Part shown: positions 49,952-58,974 of the stretch, piece after piece
Layout: every line of letters starts with the position of its first letter
Numbering within the stretch: position 1 is the stretch's first letter
Source: Paraburkholderia sp. ZP32-5
GTDB lineage: Bacteria > Pseudomonadota > Gammaproteobacteria > Burkholderiales > Burkholderiaceae
Assembly (NCBI RefSeq): GCF_021390495.1
Contig: NZ_JAJEJP010000002.1
Coordinates: 2,480,001-2,544,000, forward strand
Direction of reading: 5' to 3'
Length of the DNA: 64,000 nt
Made by a program: the position numbers and the translations under genes
Notes under the pieces: generated by a model
Told to the model about the DNA's origin: nothing
Database searches by the model: none
The model's input: the letters and a program-made list of their open reading frames with translations, nothing else

Positions 49952-51031
49952 ATGAAACATCTGATAGCAGGCACGGCACTTCTCGCGGCGGGTTTCAGCG
50001 GCGCGGCATGCGCGCAGAGCAGCGTCACGCTCTACGGCAGCGTCGATTTTGGGCTGGGGTACAACAACAACATCGGCGGACACTCGCAGGTGCAGGCGGT
50101 CAGCGGCAATAGCCAGCCGGACCGCTGGGGCCTGATCGGCACCGAGGATCTCGGCGGCGGCAACAAGGCTTTTTTCAGGCTCGAAAACGGCTTCCAGGTG
50201 ATCAATGGCGTATCGACGCGCAGCGGTTACATGTTCAACCGGTCCGCGTACGTGGGGCTCTCGTCGGATAAGCTCGGCACGATCACCGCCGGTCATATGA
50301 CGCCGTTCTCACAGGCGTGGATCAACCCGCTCGATGCAGCCGTGGTGGCCTTCATCTATCAGGACTACCATCCGGGGAATATCGACGAGCTGTCCGACAA
50401 CTCGAACACGCAGGTCGACAACACGGTCCGCTACGAAACGCCGAGGTTTTACGGCTTCAAGGCCGGCGCGCAGATCAGCCTCAGCAATTCGACGAACTTC
50501 GCCGCCGGGCGCAATACCAGCTTCGGTCTACGCTACGATCGCGGTCCGCTCAAGGCGGCGATCACCTACGCGGACGAAACGCAGCGGACCACCCAGATCG
50601 GCAGCGCGATCGGCTTTACGCATTTCCAGGGCTTGCCGCTGACATCACCTCTCGTGGCCGACCATCTGAGGAATATCGCGGCGGCGGCCAATTACAGGCT
50701 CGGCGACTTCCGGTTGCATGGCCTCTATACGAACGTGAAGATCACCTATGAGGGACGCTCGGACACGTTTCAGACCTATGAGGGCGGTGTAACGTGGTGG
50801 ACTTCGCCGTTCAACTTCATCGATGCGACGGCGTTCACCAGCACGCTCGGTGACGTGCGTTGGAACCAGGCGAGCCTGATCGACATGTATTTCCTGTCGA
50901 AGGCAACGCAGGTCTATGCGGGGATCGTGGGCCAGCGCGCGATCGGCGGTGTCGCGGTGATCTTCTCGAACTCACCGTCTTCGACCAATAGTCAGGTCGC
51001 AATCCGGATTGGTCTGCACCACTCGTTCTAA
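49952..51031 (+). CDS. OmpC-type porin of module E
   Basis: A 359-residue porin. The signal peptide (LIAGTALLAAGFSGAACA) is cut before QSSVTLYGSVDFG, and it ends HHSF. The ATG at 49952 with AGGG five bases upstream begins the signal peptide; a longer frame upstream is not signal-like. It is divergent from the module E operon and is probably induced with it. It shares loop sequences (YHPGNIDEL, NTTNF-like NSTNF) with the porin at 12664, so they are paralogs. Confidence 0.92.
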   Translation: MKHLIAGTALLAAGFSGAACAQSSVTLYGSVDFGLGYNNNIGGHSQVQAVSGNSQPDRWGLIGTEDLGGGNKAFFRLENGFQVINGVSTRSGYMFNRSAYVGLSSDKLGTITAGHMTPFSQAWINPLDAAVVAFIYQDYHPGNIDELSDNSNTQVDNTVRYETPRFYGFKAGAQISLSNSTNFAAGRNTSFGLRYDRGPLKAAITYADETQRTTQIGSAIGFTHFQGLPLTSPLVADHLRNIAAAANYRLGDFRLHGLYTNVKITYEGRSDTFQTYEGGVTWWTSPFNFIDATAFTSTLGDVRWNQASLIDMYFLSKATQVYAGIVGQRAIGGVAVIFSNSPSSTNSQVAIRIGLHHSF

Positions 51032-51111
51032 GCGATGCCGGGCGATAACCGACTGCGATCTGTGCGCGCAGTCGGTCGCAATACAACGCAACGCAAACGC
51101 TAACGCAATGG

Positions 51112-52005
51112 TCAGCCGATCGCGAACGTATGCGTGAGTACTTCCTTGATCAGGCGTGTTGCTTTCGCCTGTAGCGGCATCGGCGCCTCGTCCTGGCGCG
51201 ACGCGAGTGTCAGGCGAATCGAAAGATCAGGATCGACGATCTGCTGCACGCGGAGCGTCTTTATATAGCGCGTGCCTTGCAGGATGACCTTCGTCGCGAC
51301 CGCGTAGCCGTAGCCGTTTTGCACCAGTTCGAGAATCGTATCGGTCGCGCCGATCTCCTGAGTCACATCCAGTTCGAGACCCGCGAGCGCGGCGGCACGC
51401 GCGGTGACTTCACGCACCGGATTGCGCGCATTCGGGAAAATCAACGGCAACTGCGCGACTTCCGCGAGCGTGATCGTGTCGGGCAACGGGTCGGCGGATT
51501 GTTTCGGCGATATCAGGCAGATCGACTCGTCCGCGATCGCCTCGTAAGTAAGGTCGTCGCACGCTTCCGGCAAATGCAGCAACGCGAGATCGACACCGCC
51601 ATCCCGTACGCGCGAACGCAAGTTGCTGGAGCGGTCTTCGACGATGGTCAGCCTGGCCGGCGAGAAACGCGCTGCAAACGCCCGTGCCAATCTGACTGCC
51701 AGCATGCGCCCAAACGACGGCGGCACGCCGACCACAATGCGACCGCTATCGCTTTCGAGGCCGCCTTGAGCCGCCGTATCCAATTGATGCAGCACGTCGC
51801 GCGCAACACTCGCGAATCGCTCGCCGGCATCGGTCAGCACCACGCCGCGCCCATGCCGGTGCAGCAGATTGCGGTGGAGTTCAAGCTCGAGGCGCCTGAT
51901 CTGCCGGCTGAGAGCCGGCTGATTGAGTCCGAGTGCAAGTGCCGCACGCGTGAAACTTCCGCGATCCGCCACCTCGATGAAATTTCTTAACTGTACGATC
52001 TCCAC
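51112..52005 (-). CDS. LysR-family transcriptional regulator
   Basis: A 297-residue LysR-type regulator. The winged helix is QLRNFIEVADRGSFTRAALA then LGLNQPALSRQIRRLELELH (about residues 5-44). The effector domain follows. The start is a GTG (52005) fixed by the family N-terminus MEIVQLRNF. It converges on the porin gene; the target operon is not obvious, although module E lies within reach. Confidence 0.9.
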   Translation of the reverse strand: MEIVQLRNFIEVADRGSFTRAALALGLNQPALSRQIRRLELELHRNLLHRHGRGVVLTDAGERFASVARDVLHQLDTAAQGGLESDSGRIVVGVPPSFGRMLAVRLARAFAARFSPARLTIVEDRSSNLRSRVRDGGVDLALLHLPEACDDLTYEAIADESICLISPKQSADPLPDTITLAEVAQLPLIFPNARNPVREVTARAAALAGLELDVTQEIGATDTILELVQNGYGYAVATKVILQGTRYIKTLRVQQIVDPDLSIRLTLASRQDEAPMPLQAKATRLIKEVLTHTFAIG

Positions 52006-52678
52006 TACGCTCTCCGCCTGGTAGTGCCATCAATCTCGTCGGACCTGACTCGTCAAACCGGTGCGGTAGTGAACCTCAATCGTCGACGTGCCGTCACACT
52101 ACTCGTCTTGACAAAGGAAAAACGGTCACTCACCGTATGCGCGACTCAATGCGTGTCGCATGCTCAGAAGCGCATGTCGTTCCGCATTAGGAACACCTGT
52201 CCGCATGTGGTCGATTATAGGATGATCTTTCTGGCGGTCGATATGTTTTTTGTCACGAATCCGGGAAATCTCCAGGGCGATGCGGAGGGTCTTGCTGCTG
52301 AGTCGCTGCCAACGTCGATCAGCGCCGAAGATGTTGGACAACCAAATAAATTCGCCTGCTTTCGGTTTACTAATAGTGAAAGCATGCGTGCGCGCGGCGC
52401 CGCTTCGCGTAAGCAGTAGCCGCAATCGCAGGTTGGTATTGACCGAATGATTTGCTGATTGGCGGTACGGAGTCTGGACGACTCGCGCATCGCGGCTACC
52501 CACGATGATCGATCAGGAAAGCCAATTCTTCAGCGGAGAGAGCGAATACAAGCTCGGCAAGATTCGTGTGCTGCGTCAGTTGCTCGCTGGAACTACGCGC
52601 TCGTGAATTGCAACACGGGATAGCTTAGTCGCGTGACGCAAGCGCGACGACATGACTCAGTAGCGAATACCTCGATAC
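52006..52678. other. Gene-free region between LysR and hemerythrin genes
   Basis: About 670 bases without a supported gene. Frames on both strands have no family sequence. A 33-codon frame at 52505-52606 is too short and unfamiliar to call. No repeats or RNA genes were noticed. Confidence 0.5.
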
Positions 52679-53173
52679 TCAAATCGTGCGCCGGAACACG
52701 ACGGGCTTTCCGCCCATGGACTGCTTCGTCATCCATGCCGCCAGTGCCGAATCCAAATAATCCGCGTGTCCGGGAAACCAGCTGAACAGGTGCATACCGA
52801 TACTGCACACCACGTCGGCTCCAGCCCGGCCCTGCTCGACGGCTTCCTTGACTTCACGCACGGACTTCAACACGGCGGAATGTTCATCGATATGGCAGTC
52901 GCGCGGCGGGAAATTCGTTGTGCGCATCCACTCGTCTTCCTGCTCGAAATGGCTGACCGCGTGCTTTTCGAATTCGTCGATCGCGGCCAGCGCATTGGCA
53001 TCGGTACAAGTTACGAGTCGTAGCACGACCTCGTAAAACTCCTTGTGTACATCATCCATCGGCGTGAAACCTAGCAGCCGTGCGTCCGACCAGACCATGC
53101 TGGTGTCACTTTCCCGCACCGGCGCTTCGACGTCTTCCGTTACGGATGCGTGTGTCAAATTTTTCGCGTTCAT
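52679..53173 (-). CDS. Bacteriohemerythrin
   Basis: A 164-residue hemerythrin-like protein. Diiron ligands are visible in FTPMDDVHKEFYEVV, HFEQEDEWM, HIDEHSAVL and HLFSWFPGHADYLD, giving the full His/Glu/Asp set in the four-helix-bundle order. It carries or senses O2 (or NO) in the cytoplasm, which could serve the many oxygenases in this region. The ATG at 53173 is preferred to a TTG one codon upstream. It stands alone. Confidence 0.88.
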   Translation of the reverse strand: MNAKNLTHASVTEDVEAPVRESDTSMVWSDARLLGFTPMDDVHKEFYEVVLRLVTCTDANALAAIDEFEKHAVSHFEQEDEWMRTTNFPPRDCHIDEHSAVLKSVREVKEAVEQGRAGADVVCSIGMHLFSWFPGHADYLDSALAAWMTKQSMGGKPVVFRRTI

Positions 53174-53271
53174 CAATTTCTCTCAAAGCAACGCCAACAA
53201 CAATAGTACGAAAATAAGGGTGCAAAACAACCCTTCAAAGACCTGTCAAAAAGCCTCTGTAACAATCTGGA

Positions 53272-54651
53272 CTATATCAAACGAGTCAGACTGAGGCACG
53301 CTGCAACGGCGGCGAAACTTGCCCCCGTGATCAACGCGACGACGCCGGCATGATGAGGCTCGATCAGCAGGATGAACGCCGTCAGCACGGCCCCGAACGT
53401 TTGCCCAAGTACGCGCGCCACGCTAATCATGCCGCTCGCGTTGCCGGTGCGCCCCGGCGGAGCAAGCGCGAGAAGCGATTTGTTATTAGGCGTCTGGAAC
53501 AGCCCGAAGCCAACTCCGCACATCGCCATGCGCCAGCTGATATCGAACGAGGCAGGATCCGGGGGCAGTAGCGCGAGCAATGTCAGACCCGCCGCAAGAA
53601 TAGCCAGCCCGGCGCCGCCGAGCGCGCCCGCGTTGAAGCGGTTCGACAACGAACCCGCCAGCGGTGCGATGAAAAGGACCGCAATCGGCCACGGTGTAAT
53701 GAGTGCGCCGGTTTCCATTGCATTGCGTCCGAACGCATCGTGCAACATGAACGGCAGCGATACGAACGCAAGCATTTGCGCGGTGAACGAACAGATGGAT
53801 GTCAGAACGGCCAGCAGAAATGCCGGCGTAAGCAGCAAATCCACCGGCAATAGCGGCTTGGTTCGATGCCGCTCGCGACGCACCAGCAGCCACCCGCAGA
53901 TCGCCGCCATCGATAACTGGATCACGACGCTCGCGCTGAGGCCATTACTGTGGCCCATTTGATCGACGCCGATCACGAGCAATCCGAACGTCGCCGCATT
54001 CAGTAGCGCGCTGAAATAGTCATAGGGCGCCTTCGACACAGGCGGCCGTGGTATCGCCTTGAAGCCGACGAAGAATGTGATAACGCCGAGGGGTACATTG
54101 ATCGAAAACAGCCACGGCCATGTCGCGACGGAGAGAATTGCAGCCGCAATCGTCGGCCCGGCCGCGGTTGAAATGGACACGACCGATGCATGAATACTGA
54201 CACCGCGCCCGAGTAGCCGCGATGGATAAATCATCTTAAGGACGGCGGTGTTCACGCTACTAATGCCCGCCGCGCCTAGTCCCTGCAAAGCACGTGACAT
54301 GATCAGCATGTCGAGTGATTGCGACATCGCGCACATCAGCGACGCGAATGTAAAGAGTACGAGACCAACCATGAAGATGCGTGCATAGCCGACACGATCA
54401 CCCAGTGACGACAGCGGCAATAACGCCATGATGATCGAAAACTGGTATGCGTTGACGATCCACACCGAATCCGAAGGACTGACCTTTAACGTCGTTGCAA
54501 TGGTAGGCAACGCTATATTGGCAATCACGCTATCGAGCATGCTGAGCGTCGTAGCAAGCGATATTGCCAGCACCCCGAATACGAGCTTACTGCCGGTCAG
54601 TCCATCTTCTTTTGTCGCAAAACCGCCCTGCTCTACTGCGATCCGTTGCAT
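53272..54651 (-). CDS. DHA2-type MFS efflux transporter
   Basis: A 459-residue MFS protein with about 14 membrane segments, typical of drug:H+ antiporters of the DHA2 (EmrB/SmvA) group. Landmarks are LDSVIANIALPTIA (motif D1), SLGDRVGYARIF (loop 2-3) and SRALQGLGAAGISSV in helix 4. The ATG at 54651 is the only plausible start. It is separated from module F by a terminator. It may export toxic aromatics or antibiotics. Confidence 0.88.
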   Translation of the reverse strand: MQRIAVEQGGFATKEDGLTGSKLVFGVLAISLATTLSMLDSVIANIALPTIATTLKVSPSDSVWIVNAYQFSIIMALLPLSSLGDRVGYARIFMVGLVLFTFASLMCAMSQSLDMLIMSRALQGLGAAGISSVNTAVLKMIYPSRLLGRGVSIHASVVSISTAAGPTIAAAILSVATWPWLFSINVPLGVITFFVGFKAIPRPPVSKAPYDYFSALLNAATFGLLVIGVDQMGHSNGLSASVVIQLSMAAICGWLLVRRERHRTKPLLPVDLLLTPAFLLAVLTSICSFTAQMLAFVSLPFMLHDAFGRNAMETGALITPWPIAVLFIAPLAGSLSNRFNAGALGGAGLAILAAGLTLLALLPPDPASFDISWRMAMCGVGFGLFQTPNNKSLLALAPPGRTGNASGMISVARVLGQTFGAVLTAFILLIEPHHAGVVALITGASFAAVAACLSLTRLI

Positions 54652-54680
54652 GATGAGATTTGTACGCGATCTGAAACAAA

Positions 54681-54703
54681 AACGCCGGGGTTCTCCCGGC
54701 GTT
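54681..54703 (-). terminator. Rho-independent terminator of the Pht5-like gene
   Basis: A perfect 9-bp stem, AACGCCGGG (54681-54689) and CCCGGCGTT (54695-54703), with a 5-base loop. On the minus strand it is followed by ttttgtttc. It ends the transcript of the 54717 gene. Confidence 0.88.
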
Positions 54704-54716
54704 TCCTGATGACCGA

Positions 54717-55709
54717 TTAAATGCTGAAGCTTTCGAGGCTCGCCGGATGGAACAGATCCTTCGCTTCCAGCAGTCGGCTCGACAGCCCTTCCGCGTAATG
54801 CTGCGCGAGGAACCGGTTCAGCGTATGTTCGTTCGTGGCGAAACCGTACGGCCAGAAATCTTCGCCCATCAGCTCACGCGCGGCGCGAAGCTGGGTCTCG
54901 ATGAACGGCAGCGTGACCTTCGTCGCCGACGTATCGGTCAGACGGTGAAGCGCGATCGCTTTCGATTTCTCGAAAGCCTTCATCACCGACATCGGCAGCC
55001 ACGGATGCTGTTCGACAAGCGTGCGCCGGATGCCGAGCGTGTGCATGATCGGGAACAGCTTCGTTTTACGATACCAGGCAGCAGCTTCCGCCTGCGGATC
55101 ATCGAACAGATACTTCACGTTCGGCGAACCACGATCGAAACATGACGGTGCGCGCGGGCCGATCAGCGCATCGATTTCGCCGGCTTCGAGCATGCCGGAA
55201 ATCGTTTTGCCTTCCGGCGCATTCACCAGCTCCACATCTTTGGGCAGATTCAGGCTGATCTTTTCGACGCGCGTCGGGTCTTCGTAACCACCGCGCACCC
55301 ACGTGACATCCGATGCCTTGACACCGTATTCCTCTTCGAGGAACAGGCGCACCCACACGTTTGCCGTCAGCTGGTACTCCGGCACGCCAATGCGCTTGCC
55401 TTTCAGATCTTCCGGTTTGTTGATACCCGCATTCACGTTCACATACACCGACGTGTGACGGAATGCGCGCGACGGAAATACCGGAATAGCAACGTAAGCC
55501 GACGTACCCGCTGCCGTCTTGACCGAATAGCTGCTCAGCGACAGTTCACAAATGTCGTAATCCGCATGGCGGAGCGCGCGAAAGAAGATTTCCTCCGGTT
55601 CCTGCAACATGAACGTCGGATCGACGCCCTCGATCTGCACTTCACCGTCAACCAGAGGCCGCATCCGGTCGTAGGGGCCGACCGCAACAGAAAGCTGCAA
55701 CTTGCTCAC
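54717..55709 (-). CDS. 4,5-dihydroxyphthalate decarboxylase (Pht5)-like protein
   Basis: A 330-residue protein of the Pht5 family, which has the fold of periplasmic binding proteins but lacks a signal peptide. Typical segments are LSVAVGPYDRMRPLVDGEVQ, the EEIFFRALRHADYDICELSL region, AIPVFPSRAFRHTSVYVN and DLKGKRIGVPEYQLTANVW. In phthalate degradation this family removes a carboxylate from 4,5-dihydroxyphthalate to give protocatechuate. Automated annotation often calls such proteins ABC substrate-binding proteins; the cytoplasmic N-terminus argues against that. It is the last gene of the reductase transcript. Confidence 0.82.
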   Translation of the reverse strand: MSKLQLSVAVGPYDRMRPLVDGEVQIEGVDPTFMLQEPEEIFFRALRHADYDICELSLSSYSVKTAAGTSAYVAIPVFPSRAFRHTSVYVNVNAGINKPEDLKGKRIGVPEYQLTANVWVRLFLEEEYGVKASDVTWVRGGYEDPTRVEKISLNLPKDVELVNAPEGKTISGMLEAGEIDALIGPRAPSCFDRGSPNVKYLFDDPQAEAAAWYRKTKLFPIMHTLGIRRTLVEQHPWLPMSVMKAFEKSKAIALHRLTDTSATKVTLPFIETQLRAARELMGEDFWPYGFATNEHTLNRFLAQHYAEGLSSRLLEAKDLFHPASLESFSI

Positions 55710-55738
55710 ACTGTCTCCTTAAAGGGAGTGAAGAAAAG

Positions 55739-56776
55739 TCAATAAAACTGATCGAAGTGCACCTGCCCGAACGACACCTTGCGCGCCAGCAGCATCTTCT
55801 GGATCGCCTGCCCCATCGCGGGCGGCCCTGCAAAATAGATCTCCATGTCGCGCAGGCCGTCACCGAATTTCGACTCGGCCAGTTCATGCACAAAGCCAGT
55901 GTGACCGCCCCATTGCTCGCCACTTGCATCCGAAACGGCCGCGTCGAAGTGAAGATGCGAGCCGAAATTCTCGAGCGCTTCGAGCATGTCACGTCCGCAC
56001 ACATCCCGTGGCGTACGGCCTCCGTACAGGAAGTGCAGTTTGACGCCTTGCATTTCAGGGGTTTGCGCAACACCGCGCGCGATTGAAATCATCGGGGCGA
56101 GGCCCGAGCCGCCAGCGAGACACAGAATGTCGCGCTTCACGTCACGACGCAGATAGGCCATGCCGTAGGGGCCGTCGATCTCGACCTGTTCGCCGGTCGC
56201 CAACCTGTCGAATAGCGCGTTGCTACCCTGACCGTTCGGTACGCGACGCACCTGGAAATCGAGCACTCGCGCTTGCGAGCCTTGCACGATGTTGCTCATC
56301 GAATAGGCGCGCTGACCGCTGACACCGGGCAGCGTTAATAGCGCGTATTGGCCGGGCTCGAATCGCATGTCATCCGAAAGCTCGAAACGGAACTCTTCGA
56401 TGTCATGCGTAATCGAGCGGCGCGACGTGAACGTACCCGTCACACGTTTCGGCTGATGCAAAGGCGCGTAGTGCTGATTCGGCCGCAACTTGATCGTGCA
56501 ATCGCCTCGCGGCATGCTCTGACAGCCAAGATAGCGACGCCGTTCGCGATCCTTCGCGGTCCAGCCAGGTGCTTCCGGCCACCTGGCATCAACGTCGCCC
56601 TCGATCAGTTCGAATTTGCAATTGCCGCACGCGCCTACGTTGCACTCGTACGGAAACGCGATGTCGTTACGAAGAGCCGATCGCAACAGCACATCATCGC
56701 TATCGCATTCGAAAGACTGATCAGTACCCGCGAGCGTGATGCGATGTTTCTGGTTATTCACAAGAGTCTCATCCAT
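55739..56776 (-). CDS. Ring-hydroxylating oxygenase reductase ([2Fe-2S], FAD, NAD)
   Basis: A 345-residue reductase with an N-terminal plant-type [2Fe-2S] domain (YECNVGACGNCKFELIEGD, C45, C50, C53; last Cys in LGCQSMP), then FAD-binding GQRAYSMSN and NAD-binding LAGGSGLAPMISIARG. It resembles benzoate/phenol/anthranilate oxygenase reductases. It may supply the Rieske oxygenase at 62796, alone or through the ferredoxin at 62317. The ATG at 56776 is preferred; an earlier TTG would overlap the IclR gene. Confidence 0.88.
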   Translation of the reverse strand: MDETLVNNQKHRITLAGTDQSFECDSDDVLLRSALRNDIAFPYECNVGACGNCKFELIEGDVDARWPEAPGWTAKDRERRRYLGCQSMPRGDCTIKLRPNQHYAPLHQPKRVTGTFTSRRSITHDIEEFRFELSDDMRFEPGQYALLTLPGVSGQRAYSMSNIVQGSQARVLDFQVRRVPNGQGSNALFDRLATGEQVEIDGPYGMAYLRRDVKRDILCLAGGSGLAPMISIARGVAQTPEMQGVKLHFLYGGRTPRDVCGRDMLEALENFGSHLHFDAAVSDASGEQWGGHTGFVHELAESKFGDGLRDMEIYFAGPPAMGQAIQKMLLARKVSFGQVHFDQFY

Positions 56777-56792
56777 GTCCTGATCGGCTATC

Positions 56793-57596
56793 TCATGGGT
56801 GATAGCCAAGAGTTGCGGAAATACCGTCTGCCGCGGCGATCAGATGCGGTACCGCCGCGCGCAGTGCCTTCTTCGTGAGACGCTGTACAGGTCCACCGAA
56901 ACCAATTGCCGCGACGACAGTACCCGTAGTGTCACGCACGGGTGCAGCAATACCGCGCATGCCTACTTCAGATTCCTCATCGTCGATCGCGTAACCGTCG
57001 CGACGCACTTCCTCCAGCATTTTCAGGAACACCTGCGTATCGGTGTTCGTCTTCGGTGTGCGTGCAACGAGCCCTTGCTTGATTGCGCGCGACACGACAT
57101 CCGGCGTGCTCGACGCGAGCAGTACATGCCCTTCCGCGGTGTAGCTGGCGGGTTTCCGCACACCGATATACGAGCGCATACGGATCGCCTGCTGGCTTTC
57201 CAGGTTGAACATGTAGACGACGCTCGTATCGTCGAGAATCGCGAGCTGTACGGTTTCATCCGTCTGACTGCGCAATACATGCAGGAACGGCAGCGCCTGT
57301 TTCGTCACGTCGAAACGACGACGCACGAGCGCACCGAGTGTGAACAACTGGATGCCGAGGCGATAACGGCCGTTATCCGGGTTCTGTTCCAGCAATCCCT
57401 CGGCAAGCAACGCGGCGCACAGACGATGCACGGTGCTCTTTGCGACGCCCATGCGCTTTGACAATGCGCTAATGCCCAGTTCCGGTTCCTCTTCGGAAAA
57501 TATCTTGAGTAGCCGCAATGCCGCCGTTACCGATGACAGCCTGCGCGGGCCCTCCTGTTCCTCTTCCGTTTCAATTTCCGTTTCGTTATTCCGCAT
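56793..57596 (-). CDS. IclR-family regulator of module F
   Basis: A 267-residue IclR-type regulator. The winged helix is SSVTAALRLLKIFSEEEPE then RMGVAKSTVHRLCAALLAEG (about residues 20-65). The effector domain has YTAEGHVLLASS and GYAIDDEESEVGMRGIAAPV. It is divergent from the ABC importer operon, upstream of the reductase gene, and close to two GTTCC-N7-GGAAC sites (57800, 62709), which are its likely operators. Confidence 0.9.
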   Translation of the reverse strand: MRNNETEIETEEEQEGPRRLSSVTAALRLLKIFSEEEPELGISALSKRMGVAKSTVHRLCAALLAEGLLEQNPDNGRYRLGIQLFTLGALVRRRFDVTKQALPFLHVLRSQTDETVQLAILDDTSVVYMFNLESQQAIRMRSYIGVRKPASYTAEGHVLLASSTPDVVSRAIKQGLVARTPKTNTDTQVFLKMLEEVRRDGYAIDDEESEVGMRGIAAPVRDTTGTVVAAIGFGGPVQRLTKKALRAAVPHLIAAADGISATLGYHP

Positions 57597-57916
57597 GGTT
57601 TTCGCGTCCAGGTTTCCAAACTCGTTAAATTTAGCGCCCCGCAGTTGTGGAACGCAATTCTATTTATAGGCATGACCGAGCATATTCCGGTGGCTCATCC
57701 TCCCGACACATGCGGACTAACCCTAGGTCTCTCCCGTTTCACCTTGACTTTTGCATCTGATCAAAGGGAAACTTCAGTCGTTCCATTATACCATACATAG
57801 TTCCATATATAGGAACATTTTTTTGCGAGGCGGCCAAGGGCGGCACGACTTGCGCCGGATCCCAAAACTGATAGAGCGCGCGCAATAGCCGTGAAGTCAG
57901 ATCAAGGAGACAGGCA
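57597..57916. other. Divergent regulatory region of module F
   Basis: 320 bases between the IclR and ABC genes. It carries a GTTCC half-site at 57780 (GTTCCATTATACC) and the full element at 57800-57816. A TTGACT hexamer (57744-57749) could be a plus-strand -35 box, but no clear -10 follows at 17 bases. No gene is seen. Confidence 0.5.
57800..57816 (+). promoter_or_regulatory. IclR-type operator of the module F ABC operon
   Basis: GTTCC-ATATATA-GGAAC is an inverted repeat with a 7-base spacer, 100 bases before the binding-protein start. The same arms and spacer length occur at 62709-62725, and the 6-base-spacer variant occurs in module C. Confidence 0.68.
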
Positions 57917-58960
57917 GTGAAAGGCATCAGGATGATGGGCGCGGCGCTGGCCGTATGTTTCATGCTGGGTTCGGCCGCGGCAATGGCCGCGGGCTTGCAG
58001 ACCGTTCACGTGGGTATCGCGGATGCGAGCAGTGACGTCGTGTTCTTTATTGCCGACAAGAAGGGCTACTTCCGCGCCGAAGGCATCGACGCGAAATTCA
58101 TTCCGTTCGATTCCGGCGCAAAAATGGTTGCGCCGCTGGGCTCCGGGCAACTGGAGGTCGCGGGCGGTTCGCCATCCGCGGGGCTTTACAACGCAGTGAC
58201 GCGCGGCATCGGCATCAAGATCGTCGCGGACAAAGGATCGACGCCGGCGGGATACGGCTATCAGCCGTTGCTGGTGCGCACGGATCTCGTCAAGAGCGGT
58301 CGCTACAAGACGCTCGCAGACCTGAAAGGCATGAAGGTTGCCGGCAGCGCGACCGGCAGTGCTTCTACATCCACGATGAATGAAGCGCTAAAAAAGGCAG
58401 GCCTTAAGCCGAGCGATGTCGAGCGCGTCTATCTGGGCTTTCCTCAGCACGTGATGGCACTCGAAAACAAGGCCGTCGATGCGTCTCTGACAACCGAGCC
58501 CTTTGCAACGCAGGCTGTTCGCCGTGGCGCGGCAATTCGGGTGATGGGCGATGACCAGATTTACCCGAATCATCAGCTTGCCGTGCTGCTCTATTCGGAC
58601 ACCTTCATCCACGATCATCCGGATACGGCCAAGGCGTTCATGCGCGCCTATCTGCGGGCAGCGCGCGATTACAACGATGCGCTGAAGGACGGCAAGATCG
58701 CGGGTCCGAACGCGGACGAAGTGATTTCGATCCTGACTCAGTACACCTCGATCAAGGATGCTTCGCTCTATCGCAACATCGTTCCTCAAGGCACGAATCC
58801 CGATGGCAAGCTCAACATCGCGAGCCTTGAAAATGATCTGGCGTACTTCAAGAGTCACGGCGATGTGAAGAGTGACATTACCGTTGCCCGGGTCGTTGAT
58901 CCGTCTTTCGCGCAAGCAGCAGACGCAGCGCTTGGCCCGTACACGCCGCGCACGAAATAA
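57917..58960 (+). CDS. ABC transporter periplasmic binding protein
   Basis: A 347-residue SsuA/NitT-type binding protein. The signal peptide (GAALAVCFMLGSAAAMAA) is cut near residue 25 before LQTVHVGIADASSD. DLKGMKVAGSATGSASTSTM and VRRGAAIRVMGDD are family segments. The start is a GTG with AAGGAG seven bases upstream. It is first of the binding protein-ATPase-permease operon and probably imports the aromatic acid of module F, like phthalate ABC importers of Burkholderia. Confidence 0.88.
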   Translation: MKGIRMMGAALAVCFMLGSAAAMAAGLQTVHVGIADASSDVVFFIADKKGYFRAEGIDAKFIPFDSGAKMVAPLGSGQLEVAGGSPSAGLYNAVTRGIGIKIVADKGSTPAGYGYQPLLVRTDLVKSGRYKTLADLKGMKVAGSATGSASTSTMNEALKKAGLKPSDVERVYLGFPQHVMALENKAVDASLTTEPFATQAVRRGAAIRVMGDDQIYPNHQLAVLLYSDTFIHDHPDTAKAFMRAYLRAARDYNDALKDGKIAGPNADEVISILTQYTSIKDASLYRNIVPQGTNPDGKLNIASLENDLAYFKSHGDVKSDITVARVVDPSFAQAADAALGPYTPRTK

Positions 58961-58974
58961 CAGGAACGTGGTTC

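Noticed and set aside
52505..52606. 33-codon plus-strand frame beginning MIDQESQFFSGESEY
   Set aside because: Too short and unrecognised; no ribosome site or neighbour supports it.
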